Assembly (NCBI GenBank): GCA_964344495.1
Contig: CAYFNI010000089.1
Coordinates: forward strand, 1 to 9,233
Reading direction: 5' to 3'
DNA length: 9,233 nucleotides
Source: UBA6136 sp964344495
GTDB taxonomy: Bacteria; Pseudomonadota; Gammaproteobacteria; Methylococcales; Methylococcaceae
A program made the position numbers and the translations under genes. This document shows positions 1-6,441 of this stretch, in pieces. Position 1 is the first letter of the stretch. The number at the start of each line of letters is the position of its first letter. Under the pieces are notes generated by a model. That model saw nothing but the letters and a program-made list of their open reading frames with translations. It had not been told where the DNA came from and searched no databases.

Positions 1-538
1 CATCCCGGGTAACCACACCTGTATGGACTATGAGCCCTTCCAGGTTGAGTACACTGCTGGCCAGCCGTACGTTGGTGCAACGCTGAACATCTACCCCGCC
101 AAGATCAACGTCAAAACCGGCGACAAGGAAGAGAAGCTGCACATGGGCTCCTTCACCGCATGGGATCCGGCGACCGGCAAGATCGCATGGCAGATCGATG
201 AGCCGTTCTCCCTGTGGAGCGGCATGGTGTCTACTGCCAGTGATCTGGTCATCTACGGTACCCTCGAAGGCTATCTGAAGGTCCGTGACGCCAACACCGG
301 TGCTGAGCTTTACAAGTTCAAGACCCCGTCTGGCATCATTGGCAACGTCAGCACCTGGATGCACAACGGCAAGCAGTACATCGGCGTGCTGTCCGGTATC
401 GGCGGTTGGGCGGGTGTCGGTATGGCCGCTGGTCTTGAAGGCGATAGCGAAGGTCTTGGCGCCGTCGGTGCTTACAAGAGCCTGAGCGCTCACACCAAGC
501 TGGGTGGCGTCTTCACGGTCTTCGCCCTGCCCAACTAA
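1..538 (+). CDS. xoxF: Lanthanide-dependent PQQ methanol dehydrogenase XoxF, C-terminal part
   Basis: Partial gene entering from the left edge. The first full codon is at base 2, and 178 residues are visible up to the TAA at 536-538. The family oxidises methanol (and often formaldehyde) in the periplasm using PQQ and a metal, passing electrons to a c-type cytochrome. Visible family marks are the NHTCMDYEPF segment near the left edge, AGQPYVGATLN, two propeller-blade repeats (AWDPATGKIAW and VRDANTGAELYKF), YGTLEGYLK, TPSGIIGNV, the glycine-rich GGWAGVGMAAG loop, and a LGGVFTVF terminus. The HTCMDYEP wording fits XoxF (XoxF5-like) better than calcium-type MxaF, which normally has CMDWEP here, and the next gene is xoxJ. 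The extra Asp that defines lanthanide binding lies upstream of the window, so the metal preference is inferred. Family membership is near certain; XoxF over MxaF is likely. Confidence 0.88.
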   Translation, partial: IPGNHTCMDYEPFQVEYTAGQPYVGATLNIYPAKINVKTGDKEEKLHMGSFTAWDPATGKIAWQIDEPFSLWSGMVSTASDLVIYGTLEGYLKVRDANTGAELYKFKTPSGIIGNVSTWMHNGKQYIGVLSGIGGWAGVGMAAGLEGDSEGLGAVGAYKSLSAHTKLGGVFTVFALPN

Positions 539-571
539 GGTCGGACGAAGGGTCGCTGAGACCCACTCGCA

Positions 572-607
572 AGAAAACCCCGACTGACGTGTCAGTCGGG
601 GTTTTCT
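572..607 (+). terminator. Strong intrinsic terminator after xoxF
   Basis: A perfect 17-bp inverted repeat (572-588 and 591-607) with a two-base tip begins 34 bases after the xoxF stop. The stem has a GC-rich core (CCCCGACTGAC) flanked by AAAA on the left and TTTT on the right, so the 3' arm supplies the U-tract. The A-tract also makes it plausible in the other orientation, but no minus-strand gene ends here. Confidence 0.92.
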
Positions 608-713
608 GCGTTCAGGGCATCCGATTCTGGTCGGACCCATCCCTCCCGCCTTCTGAACCCCCGCCGAGGTTGTGGGTCAGAGCGGCTGGAATGCTACAAC
701 AAGGGAGACGTGA

Positions 714-1580
714 ATGACGTATGCAAAAACGCGCACACTGGGGCGGTATGGCTTGGCGATGATGTTGCTGGGACTCTCGTCAGTTTTGGTGGCAGCCGAG
801 CCAAAAGCGTTTAAGGTCTGTGCAGATCCGAACAACCCGCCGCTCTCCTCCAGCGACGGGAAGGGCTATGAGAACGAGATCGCGGCGCTCTTTGCCCAGC
901 AGTTGGGGCAGAAGCTCGAATACACCTGGTTTCCCCAGCGTCTGGGGTTCATTCGCAACACGCTGAAAGCCAAACAGGCCGAGGATTCTCCGGACTACAA
1001 ATGCGACGTGGTCATGGGAGTGCCTGCCGGCTTTGAAATGGCCGCGACGACCCAACCCTACTATCGCTCGACCTATGTGATGGTATTCAAGAAGGCCGGA
1101 CCCTTGGCAGCGGTGAACGCACCGGGGGATATCGATCAGTTGTCTCCAGACGCAAAGTCCCGGTTGCGCATCGCCATGTTCGACGGTGCCCCCGGCACGA
1201 CCTGGATTCTGAATCATGGGCTGGTGGGGCAAGGGATCCCCTATCAGACGATGACCGGGGATGTGAGCCAAAATACCGCTCAGGTGCTGGCCAAGGATTT
1301 TGCGGACGACAAGATCGATATGGTCATCATCTGGGGGCCCATCGCGGGCTATCTGGCCAGTCAGTCGCCCAACGAATTTGTTCTGTTGCCAATGAAATCC
1401 GAACCTGGGCTCAAGTTCGATTTCGCCATGTCGATGGGCGTTCGAATGCCGGACAAGGAGCGCAAAAAACTGCTCGATGAGCTGATCGAGAAAAATGCAG
1501 ACAAAATCCGGGCGATCCTGCAGGCACACCAAGTGGTGCTGCTCGACAAGGACGGTAACCGTTTGCCGGCGTCTGACTAA
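714..1580 (+). CDS. xoxJ: XoxJ, periplasmic binding-protein-like methanol dehydrogenase accessory protein
   Basis: This 288-residue protein belongs to the quinoprotein dehydrogenase-associated substrate-binding family (MxaJ/XoxJ), related to solute-binding proteins of ABC transporters. It is periplasmic and thought to help activate or assemble the methanol dehydrogenase rather than to serve a transporter; no permease or ATPase gene is adjacent. Residues 1-28 form a signal peptide: basic start, hydrophobic LAMMLLGLSSVLV, probable cleavage after VAA. Family marks are KVCADPNNPPLS (about 34-45), GYENEIAALFAQQLG, YTWFPQRLGFIRNTL (about 70-84), CDVVMGVPAG (97-106) and YYRSTYVMV. Cys36 and Cys97 are conserved in the family and could form a disulfide. 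The ATG start is supported by AAGGGAG at 701-707, six bases upstream. The gene is separated from xoxF by 175 bases containing a terminator, and no xoxG follows it. Placing it as XoxJ rather than MxaJ rests on the xoxF neighbour. Confidence 0.9.
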   Translation: MTYAKTRTLGRYGLAMMLLGLSSVLVAAEPKAFKVCADPNNPPLSSSDGKGYENEIAALFAQQLGQKLEYTWFPQRLGFIRNTLKAKQAEDSPDYKCDVVMGVPAGFEMAATTQPYYRSTYVMVFKKAGPLAAVNAPGDIDQLSPDAKSRLRIAMFDGAPGTTWILNHGLVGQGIPYQTMTGDVSQNTAQVLAKDFADDKIDMVIIWGPIAGYLASQSPNEFVLLPMKSEPGLKFDFAMSMGVRMPDKERKKLLDELIEKNADKIRAILQAHQVVLLDKDGNRLPASD

Positions 1581-1593
1581 GGTGGACGACAGT

Positions 1594-1626
1594 CGGCTGG
1601 CGGTGACCGATGATCACTGCCAGCCG
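1594..1626. terminator. Hairpin between convergent xoxJ and lysS
   Basis: A 13-bp inverted repeat (1594-1606 with 1614-1626, one G.T pair, seven-base loop) lies in the 60-base space between the stop codons of the two converging genes. It has no T-run on either side, so it is not a classical intrinsic terminator. Its position suggests a bidirectional transcription stop or an mRNA 3'-end stabiliser; this is inferred from position and pairing only. Confidence 0.45.
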
Positions 1627-1640
1627 CGACGGTAACGGGC

Positions 1641-3134
1641 TTAGCTTTCCCGCCGCATGTGCGGGAAAAGGATGACATCGCGAATAGACGGCGAATCGGT
1701 GAAGAACATCACCAGTCGATCGATCCCGATGCCCTCGCCAGCAGTGGGCGCCATACCGTACTCCAGCGCGCGGATGTAGTCGGCATCGAAATGCATGGCT
1801 TCTTCATCCCCTGCATCCTTGTCTTCCACCTGTTTGCGGAAACGCTCGGCCTGATCTTCAGGGTCATTGAGTTCGGAGAAGCCGTTCGCCAGTTCGCGTC
1901 CGCCAACGAAGAACTCGAAGCGGTCGGTAATGAACGGGTTGTCATCATTGCGTCGAGCCAGCGGTGAGACTTCTGCCGGGTAGGCCGTGATGAAAGTCGG
2001 CTCGAATAGCTTGTCTTCGACCGTTTTCTCAAAGATTTCGGTCTGAATTTTGCCTAGCCCATCGCCCGACTCTACCTTGATGCCTAGCCGTCGGGCTACG
2101 GCAGCCGCCGATTCACGCTCAGCCAGCTCAGCCGCCGTGATGTCTGTGTTGTAGTGCAGGATCGACTCCAGCACGGTCATGCGGCGGAAGGGCTTGCCCA
2201 GATCATAGGCGGTTCCCTGGTAGACGATCTCGCTACCGCCCAGCAACCTGAGGGCCATGCCCCGCATCAGCTCTTCCGTGAGGTCCATCAGGTCGCGGTA
2301 ATCCGCATAGGCCTGGTAGAACTCGATCATGGTGAATTCCGGGTTGTGCTTGGTGGACAGGCCTTCGTTGCGGAAACTGCGGTTGATTTCAAACACCTTT
2401 TCAAACCCGCCCACCACCAGCCGCTTGAGATACAGCTCCGGCGCGATGCGCAGGTAGAGATCCATATCCAGCGCGTTATGGTGCGTAATGAACGGCTTGG
2501 CCCGGGCGCCGCCGGGAATGACCTGCATCATCGGGGTTTCGACTTCCAGAAATCCCTTTCCGGACAGGAATTCGCGTATGTAATGAACGATGGCGCTGCG
2601 CAGCAGGAACACGCGTCGCGAATCCTCGTTCATGATCAGATCGAGATAGCGTTGCCGGTAACAGGTTTCGGCATCGGTCAGGCCATGAAACTTTTCGGGC
2701 AGGGGGCGCAGAGATTTGGTCAGCAAGCGTGCCCGTTCAACCTTGACCGATAGCTCGCCGGTCTTGGTCTTGAACAGGTGCCCTTCGATGGCGATGATGT
2801 CGCCCAGGTCCCAGCCCTTGAATTCCTCGTACAGGCCCTCCGGCAAGCTGTCGCGCTGCAGGAACACCTGCATGCGGCCCGACATGTCCTGGATGTGGGC
2901 AAAGGAGGCCTTGCCCATGATGCGCTTGGTCATCAGTCGCCCGGCAAGTTTTACCGGAACGGATTGGGATTCGAGCACCTCGGCGCTGGCTTCGCCGTGC
3001 TCGCGATGCACGTCAGCGGCGAGCGCGTCGCGCCGGAAGTCATTCGGAAAGGCCACATTACGCTGTTCACGCAGCGCGGCCAGTTTGTCTCGGCGCTGGG
3101 CGGTCAACTTGTTTTCGTCGTGCAGGTCGCTCAT
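1641..3134 (-). CDS. lysS: Lysyl-tRNA synthetase, class II
   Basis: This 497-residue enzyme charges tRNA-Lys with lysine in the cytoplasm, using ATP. The length is close to that of E. coli LysS (505). The N-terminal part contains the basic segment RREKL-like RRDKLAALREQ and FPNDFRRD. The OB-fold anticodon-binding domain spans roughly 60-140 (VKLAGRLMTKRIMGKASFAHIQD). The catalytic core carries class II motif 1 near 194-213 (GFLEVETPMM...PGGARAKPF), motif 2 near 252-271 (RSFRNEG followed by HNPEFTMIE) and motif 3 near 467-475 (GIGIDRLVM), ending in VILFPHMR. The gene starts only 4 bases after the prfB stop and has no strong Shine-Dalgarno sequence, so translation is probably coupled to prfB. 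The prfB-lysS pair matches the E. coli arrangement. It converges with xoxJ. Confidence 0.98.
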   Translation of the reverse strand: MSDLHDENKLTAQRRDKLAALREQRNVAFPNDFRRDALAADVHREHGEASAEVLESQSVPVKLAGRLMTKRIMGKASFAHIQDMSGRMQVFLQRDSLPEGLYEEFKGWDLGDIIAIEGHLFKTKTGELSVKVERARLLTKSLRPLPEKFHGLTDAETCYRQRYLDLIMNEDSRRVFLLRSAIVHYIREFLSGKGFLEVETPMMQVIPGGARAKPFITHHNALDMDLYLRIAPELYLKRLVVGGFEKVFEINRSFRNEGLSTKHNPEFTMIEFYQAYADYRDLMDLTEELMRGMALRLLGGSEIVYQGTAYDLGKPFRRMTVLESILHYNTDITAAELAERESAAAVARRLGIKVESGDGLGKIQTEIFEKTVEDKLFEPTFITAYPAEVSPLARRNDDNPFITDRFEFFVGGRELANGFSELNDPEDQAERFRKQVEDKDAGDEEAMHFDADYIRALEYGMAPTAGEGIGIDRLVMFFTDSPSIRDVILFPHMRRES

Positions 3135-3138
3135 ATCG

Positions 3139-4237
3139 TTATAAACCGCTCTTCAGGCTGGCTTCGATGAACATGTCCAGGTCGCCGTCCAGGACGGGCT
3201 GGGGGTTACTGGTTTCGACATTGGTGCGCAGGTCCTTGATGCGGGACTGATCCAGCACGTAGGAGCGTATCTGGCTGCCCCAGCCAATATCCGATTTGGA
3301 ATCTTCCAGCTTCTGTTTTTCGCTGTTGCGCTTTTGGATTTCGAGCTCGTACAGCTTGGCGCGCAATTGCTTCATGCACCAGTCGCGGTTGGCATGCTGG
3401 GAGCGTTGGCTTTGGCACTGCACCACCACGCCCGAGGGGATGTGGGTGATGCGCACTGCCGACTCGGTGCGGTTCACGTGCTGCCCGCCGGCGCCACTGG
3501 CCCGATAGACATCGGTGCGCAGGTCGGCAGGGTTGATGTCGATGTCAATGTTGTCATCGACTTCGGGTGAAACGAACACGGATGAAAACGAGGTATGACG
3601 GCGATTGCCGGAATCGAACGGCGATTTGCGGACCAGTCGGTGGACACCGGTTTCCGTGCGCAGCCAGCCGTAGGCATATTCCCCTTCAAAGCGGATGGTG
3701 GCGCTTTTGATGCCGGCGACATCGCCGGCGGATTCTTCCACCAATTCGGTCTTGAAGCCGCGCCGCTCGCCCCAGCGCAGGTACATCCGCTCCAGCATCG
3801 CCGCCCAATCCTGGGCTTCCGTGCCACCGGAGCCGGCCTGAATGTCGAGGAACGCATTGTTGGGGTCCATCTCCCCGGAAAACATGCGGCGGAATTCCAG
3901 TTCAGCGATGGTCGCCTCGTAGCTGTCGAGGTCGGTTGCGACCGACTCCACACTGTCCTCGTCGTTTTCCTCAACGGCGAGTTCCAGTAACTCCTCGGCG
4001 TCGAGGATGCCCTGATGAATGCGGGTCAGGTTATGGACCACGCTTTCCAATTGCGTCCGCTCCCGACCGAGGGCCTGGGCCTGTTCGGGGTTGTCCCAGA
4101 TTTTCGGATCTTCCAGTTCGCGCAGGACTTCCGTCAGGCGTTCCTGTTTGGTTTCGAAGTCAAAGATACCCCCTAAGGGACTCTTGGCGGCCCTTGAGGT
4201 CTTTGATCTGGTTGTAGAGGGGGTTGAGTTCGCGCAT
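3139..4237 (-). CDS. prfB: Peptide chain release factor 2, expressed by programmed +1 frameshift
   Basis: Release factor 2 ends translation at UGA and UAA. The coding sequence comes in two pieces: ATG at 4237-4235 opens a 25-codon frame ending in an in-frame TGA at 4162-4160, and a +1 shift at CTT-T continues with GAC at 4161 to the TAA at 3141-3139. The joined product has 365 residues, the same as E. coli RF2. SPF at 205-207 (stop-codon reading) and GGQ at 250-252 (peptidyl-tRNA hydrolysis) fall at the E. coli positions. Residue 246 is Ala, the usual residue, rather than the Thr of E. coli K-12. The N-terminal sequence RGYL-DFETKQERL aligns across the shift. A reading that begins at the TTG at 4050 would lose 62 residues and is wrong. 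The gene heads a two-gene unit with lysS, 4 bases downstream. Confidence 0.97.
4159..4174 (-). promoter_or_regulatory. prfB: prfB autoregulatory +1 frameshift site
   Basis: On the minus strand this reads AGGGGGTATCTTTGAC: an internal Shine-Dalgarno-like AGGGGG, three bases, the slippery CUU, then the in-frame stop UGA followed by C. This matches the E. coli site base for base. When RF2 is scarce, the ribosome pauses at the UGA and slips one base forward to make full-length RF2; when RF2 is plentiful it terminates after 25 residues. The mechanism is established for the family; its operation here is inferred from the sequence. Confidence 0.96.
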
Positions 4238-4263
4238 CAGGTATTCCGGTGCAAAGAGCCGGA

Positions 4264-4269
4264 ATTATA
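4264..4269 (-). promoter_or_regulatory. Candidate -10 element upstream of prfB
   Basis: A perfect TATAAT on the minus strand ends 26 bases before the prfB ATG, in the 118-base gap between the Rieske gene and prfB. The best -35-like hexamer (TCAACA, minus strand, 4289-4284) is only 14 bases away, so the -35 match is poor. Transcription would start near 4257. This fits a separate promoter for prfB-lysS, but only the -10 hexamer supports it. No clear rho-independent terminator for the suf cluster is visible in the rest of the gap. Confidence 0.4.
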
Positions 4270-4355
4270 CAGGCATCGGCGGGTGTTGAGCGGGGACTGG
4301 ATTGTGTTTCGGAGCACCCGTATTGCGTCGTCAGCGGCCGGGCCGAGGTGACCGC

Positions 4356-4670
4356 TTATGGCAGCGTGCCAACCTGAATCCGGCCCTCGTGAACCCGCAC
4401 CGGATAGCTGGCGATGTCCGCGTATGCCGGTGCGGACAGCACCTTGCCGGTCTTGAGGCAGAAACGTGCGCCGTGACGGGGGCAGACGATCTCGCCGTTA
4501 CGCACGGCACCACTGGCGATTTCGGCGCCGTCATGGCTGCAGGTGTCCTCAATGGCGTAGAGGGCCCCGTCGATGTTGAACAGGGCCACAGTGATGCCAT
4601 CAACATCCAGAGTCAGGTGTTCGCCTGGCGCCAGGGCGCCATCGCGGGCGGCGTCAATCCATTCAGTCAT
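4356..4670 (-). CDS. Rieske-type [2Fe-2S] ferredoxin (non-heme iron oxygenase ferredoxin-subunit family)
   Basis: A small soluble protein of 104 residues that is a single Rieske domain. The cluster ligands are plain: C44-S-H46 in EDTCSHDGAE and C63-PR-H66 in VCPRHGARF, giving the Cys-X-His / Cys-X2-His pattern. There is no signal peptide or membrane segment, so it acts in the cytoplasm, unlike the cytochrome bc1 Rieske subunit. It resembles the ferredoxin components of aromatic-ring dioxygenases and the small subunit of nitrite reductase, but no oxygenase or reductase gene lies beside it. GGAG about 10 bases upstream supports the start. It follows sufU by 24 bases and is probably the last gene of the suf transcription unit, which suggests an electron-transfer or maturation role linked to Fe-S assembly. 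That role is inferred from position only. Confidence 0.9.
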   Translation of the reverse strand: MTEWIDAARDGALAPGEHLTLDVDGITVALFNIDGALYAIEDTCSHDGAEIASGAVRNGEIVCPRHGARFCLKTGKVLSAPAYADIASYPVRVHEGRIQVGTLP

Positions 4671-4694
4671 GGGGCTCGGCTCCGGTGTGTGGGG

Positions 4695-5150
4695 TTATTC
4701 TGTACTGATGGTGGCGCCTTCATTCTTAAGCGCTGCCTGCAGCGAGTGCCAGGCCAGTGTCGCGCACTTGACGCGGGCCGGGTAGGCCCTGACGCCGGCC
4801 AGCACGGCCAGCTTGCCGATGCCCTCGAGATTGATGGCATCGCCATCCTTGCCGGTGGTGATGCGGTGGAATAGTTCGAACAGGTGTTCGGCCTCGGCTT
4901 CGGTCTGTCCCTTGACGATCTCTGTCATCAGCGAGGCGGACGCGGTTGAGATGGCGCAGCCGGAGCCCTGAAAGCTGACATCTTCGATCACGCCTTCGTT
5001 GACCTTGACGTACAGGGTGATGCGGTCGCCGCAGAGGGGGTTGAAGCCCTCAATGGTGCGATTGGCATCCGCCATGACGCGAAAATTACGCGGGTTGCGG
5101 TTGTGGTCGAAGACGACCTCCTGATACAGGTCTCGGATCTGATCCAGCAT
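4695..5150 (-). CDS. sufU: SufU, sulfur acceptor / Fe-S assembly protein of the SUF system
   Basis: A 151-residue protein of the IscU/SufU fold. The three conserved cysteines are C40 (NPLCGD), C65 (GSGCAIS) and C129 (VKCATL), with D42. They match the zinc ligands of Bacillus subtilis SufU (C41, D43, C66, C128). Between the second and third cysteine it carries the extra segment typical of SufU and absent from IscU (region HRITTGKDGDAINLEG). In well-studied cases SufU takes persulfide sulfur from SufS via its zinc site rather than acting as a scaffold. The N-terminal wording (MLDQIRDLYQEVVFDHNRNPRN) starts at the usual place for the family, although no good Shine-Dalgarno sequence precedes it. 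It lies 55 bases after sufS and 24 before the Rieske gene. Confidence 0.93.
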   Translation of the reverse strand: MLDQIRDLYQEVVFDHNRNPRNFRVMADANRTIEGFNPLCGDRITLYVKVNEGVIEDVSFQGSGCAISTASASLMTEIVKGQTEAEAEHLFELFHRITTGKDGDAINLEGIGKLAVLAGVRAYPARVKCATLAWHSLQAALKNEGATISTE

Positions 5151-5205
5151 GGTATGGCGGTGTTGGTTGCTTGGATGTGGCGCTAAAGGGGCCGGCGAGC
5201 GTGGG

Positions 5206-6441
5206 CTAGCCGAACAGTTTGATGACCTGGCGGAGGCCGTCCATCAGCAGGTCGACTTCTTCAAAGGTATTGTACAGGCCGAAGGATGCCCGGGCTGTGG
5301 CTGGCACGTCGAAGAAATCCATGACCGGCATGGCGCAATGATGTCCGGCGCGAATGGCGATGCCCAGATGGTCGAGCAGGGTGCCGATATCATGCGGATG
5401 AATCCGGTCAAGGGTAAAAGACAGGATGCCCCCCTTTCGGGCGGCTGTGCCGATGATCCGCAGCCCGGGAATGTCCAGGGCCTGTTCGGTGGCGTAGGCG
5501 AGCAGATGATGTTCGTGTTCGGCAATGGCATCAAGGCCGATGGCGTTGACATAATCCAGTGCTGCGCCCAGGGCGATCGTGTCGGCAATGCTCGGGGTGC
5601 CGGCTTCAAACTTGTAAGGTAGATCGTTGTATTCGGTTTTTTCAAACGTGACCCGCCGGATCATGTCGCCACCGCCTTGATAAGGCGGCATCGCCTTCAG
5701 AAGGCTTTCCTTGCCGTAGAGCACGCCGATCCCGGAGGGACCGTACAGCTTGTGGCCGGAAAAGGCGTAAAAATCGCAGTCCAGCGCCTGCACATCGACA
5801 GTCAGATGCGGAGCGGACTGTGCGCCATCGACCAGTACCGGCACACCTCGGGCATGTGCAAGGGCAATGATCGCCTCGACCGGGTTGATGGTGCCCAGTG
5901 CGTTTGACATGTGGGTGACCGACACCAGCCGGGTCCGCTCGGATAGCAGGGCTTCGAAGTCCTCCAGGCGCAGTTCGCCGGTCTCGGACATCGGCGCGAC
6001 CTTGAGGACGGCGCCGGTCTGCTCGCAGAGCATCTGCCACGGCACGATGTTGGAGTGATGCTCCATCGCGGTGATCAGGATTTCATCGCCGACGCCCACA
6101 TTCTGCCGACCATACGTCTGTGCGACCAGGTTGATGGCTTCGGTGGTGCCGCGCACGAAGATGATTTCGTGCCCATGGCGGGCATTCAGGAAAGCCTGAA
6201 CTTTTTCCCGAGCTGATTCATAGCGGTCCGTGCAGCGCTGGCTGAGCGTGTGGACGCCGCGGTGGATATTGGCGTAATCCGCCTCGTACACCTGTCGGAG
6301 GCTGTCGATGACTGCCTGTGGCTTCTGGGTGGAGGCGGCGTTATCCAGATAGACCAGCGGATGCTGGTTGATGGTCTGCGCCAGAATGGGGAAGTCTGCG
6401 CGGACGCGGGGCAGATCAAAGCGAGGTGCAGGGTGTGTCAT
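5206..6441 (-). CDS. sufS: Cysteine desulfurase SufS (class II)
   Basis: A 411-residue PLP enzyme that removes sulfur from L-cysteine, giving alanine and an enzyme-bound persulfide. The PLP lysine is K231 (FSGHKLYGPSG), the cofactor-stacking histidine is in AMEHHSN (about 128-129), D205 is in LVDGAQS, and the catalytic cysteine is C369 in RAGHHCAMP. H350 in the HPHD motif, 19 residues before the cysteine, matches B. subtilis SufS H342, which binds the zinc of SufU; as recalled, E. coli SufS, which uses SufE, has tyrosine there. The open frame extends 71 codons further upstream, but the true start is the ATG at 6441. It overlaps the sufD stop as ATGA, follows GGAGAG five bases upstream (6452-6447), and gives the standard N-terminus ending in YLDNAASTQKP. 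Translation is coupled to sufD. Confidence 0.97.
   Translation of the reverse strand: MTHPAPRFDLPRVRADFPILAQTINQHPLVYLDNAASTQKPQAVIDSLRQVYEADYANIHRGVHTLSQRCTDRYESAREKVQAFLNARHGHEIIFVRGTTEAINLVAQTYGRQNVGVGDEILITAMEHHSNIVPWQMLCEQTGAVLKVAPMSETGELRLEDFEALLSERTRLVSVTHMSNALGTINPVEAIIALAHARGVPVLVDGAQSAPHLTVDVQALDCDFYAFSGHKLYGPSGIGVLYGKESLLKAMPPYQGGGDMIRRVTFEKTEYNDLPYKFEAGTPSIADTIALGAALDYVNAIGLDAIAEHEHHLLAYATEQALDIPGLRIIGTAARKGGILSFTLDRIHPHDIGTLLDHLGIAIRAGHHCAMPVMDFFDVPATARASFGLYNTFEEVDLLMDGLRQVIKLFG

Noticed and set aside
550..564. Small hairpin GGGTC/GACCC just after xoxF.
   Set aside because: Only five base pairs; the perfect 17-bp terminator eight bases further on explains termination.
692..700. 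Extended -10-like TGCTACAAC before xoxJ.
   Set aside because: Transcription would begin at or inside the Shine-Dalgarno site (701-707), leaving no usable leader, and there is no convincing -35 element.
780..1532. Long minus-strand open frame of 250 codons opposite xoxJ.
   Set aside because: It resembles no family I know and lies wholly antisense to a gene with strong family signatures; long shadow frames are common at this GC content.
1646..1668. 8-bp inverted repeat (TTTCCCGC / GCGGGAAA) at the 3' end of lysS.
   Set aside because: It lies inside the coding sequence for the C-terminal HMRRES and has no T-run after it; a chance pairing is as likely as a terminator.
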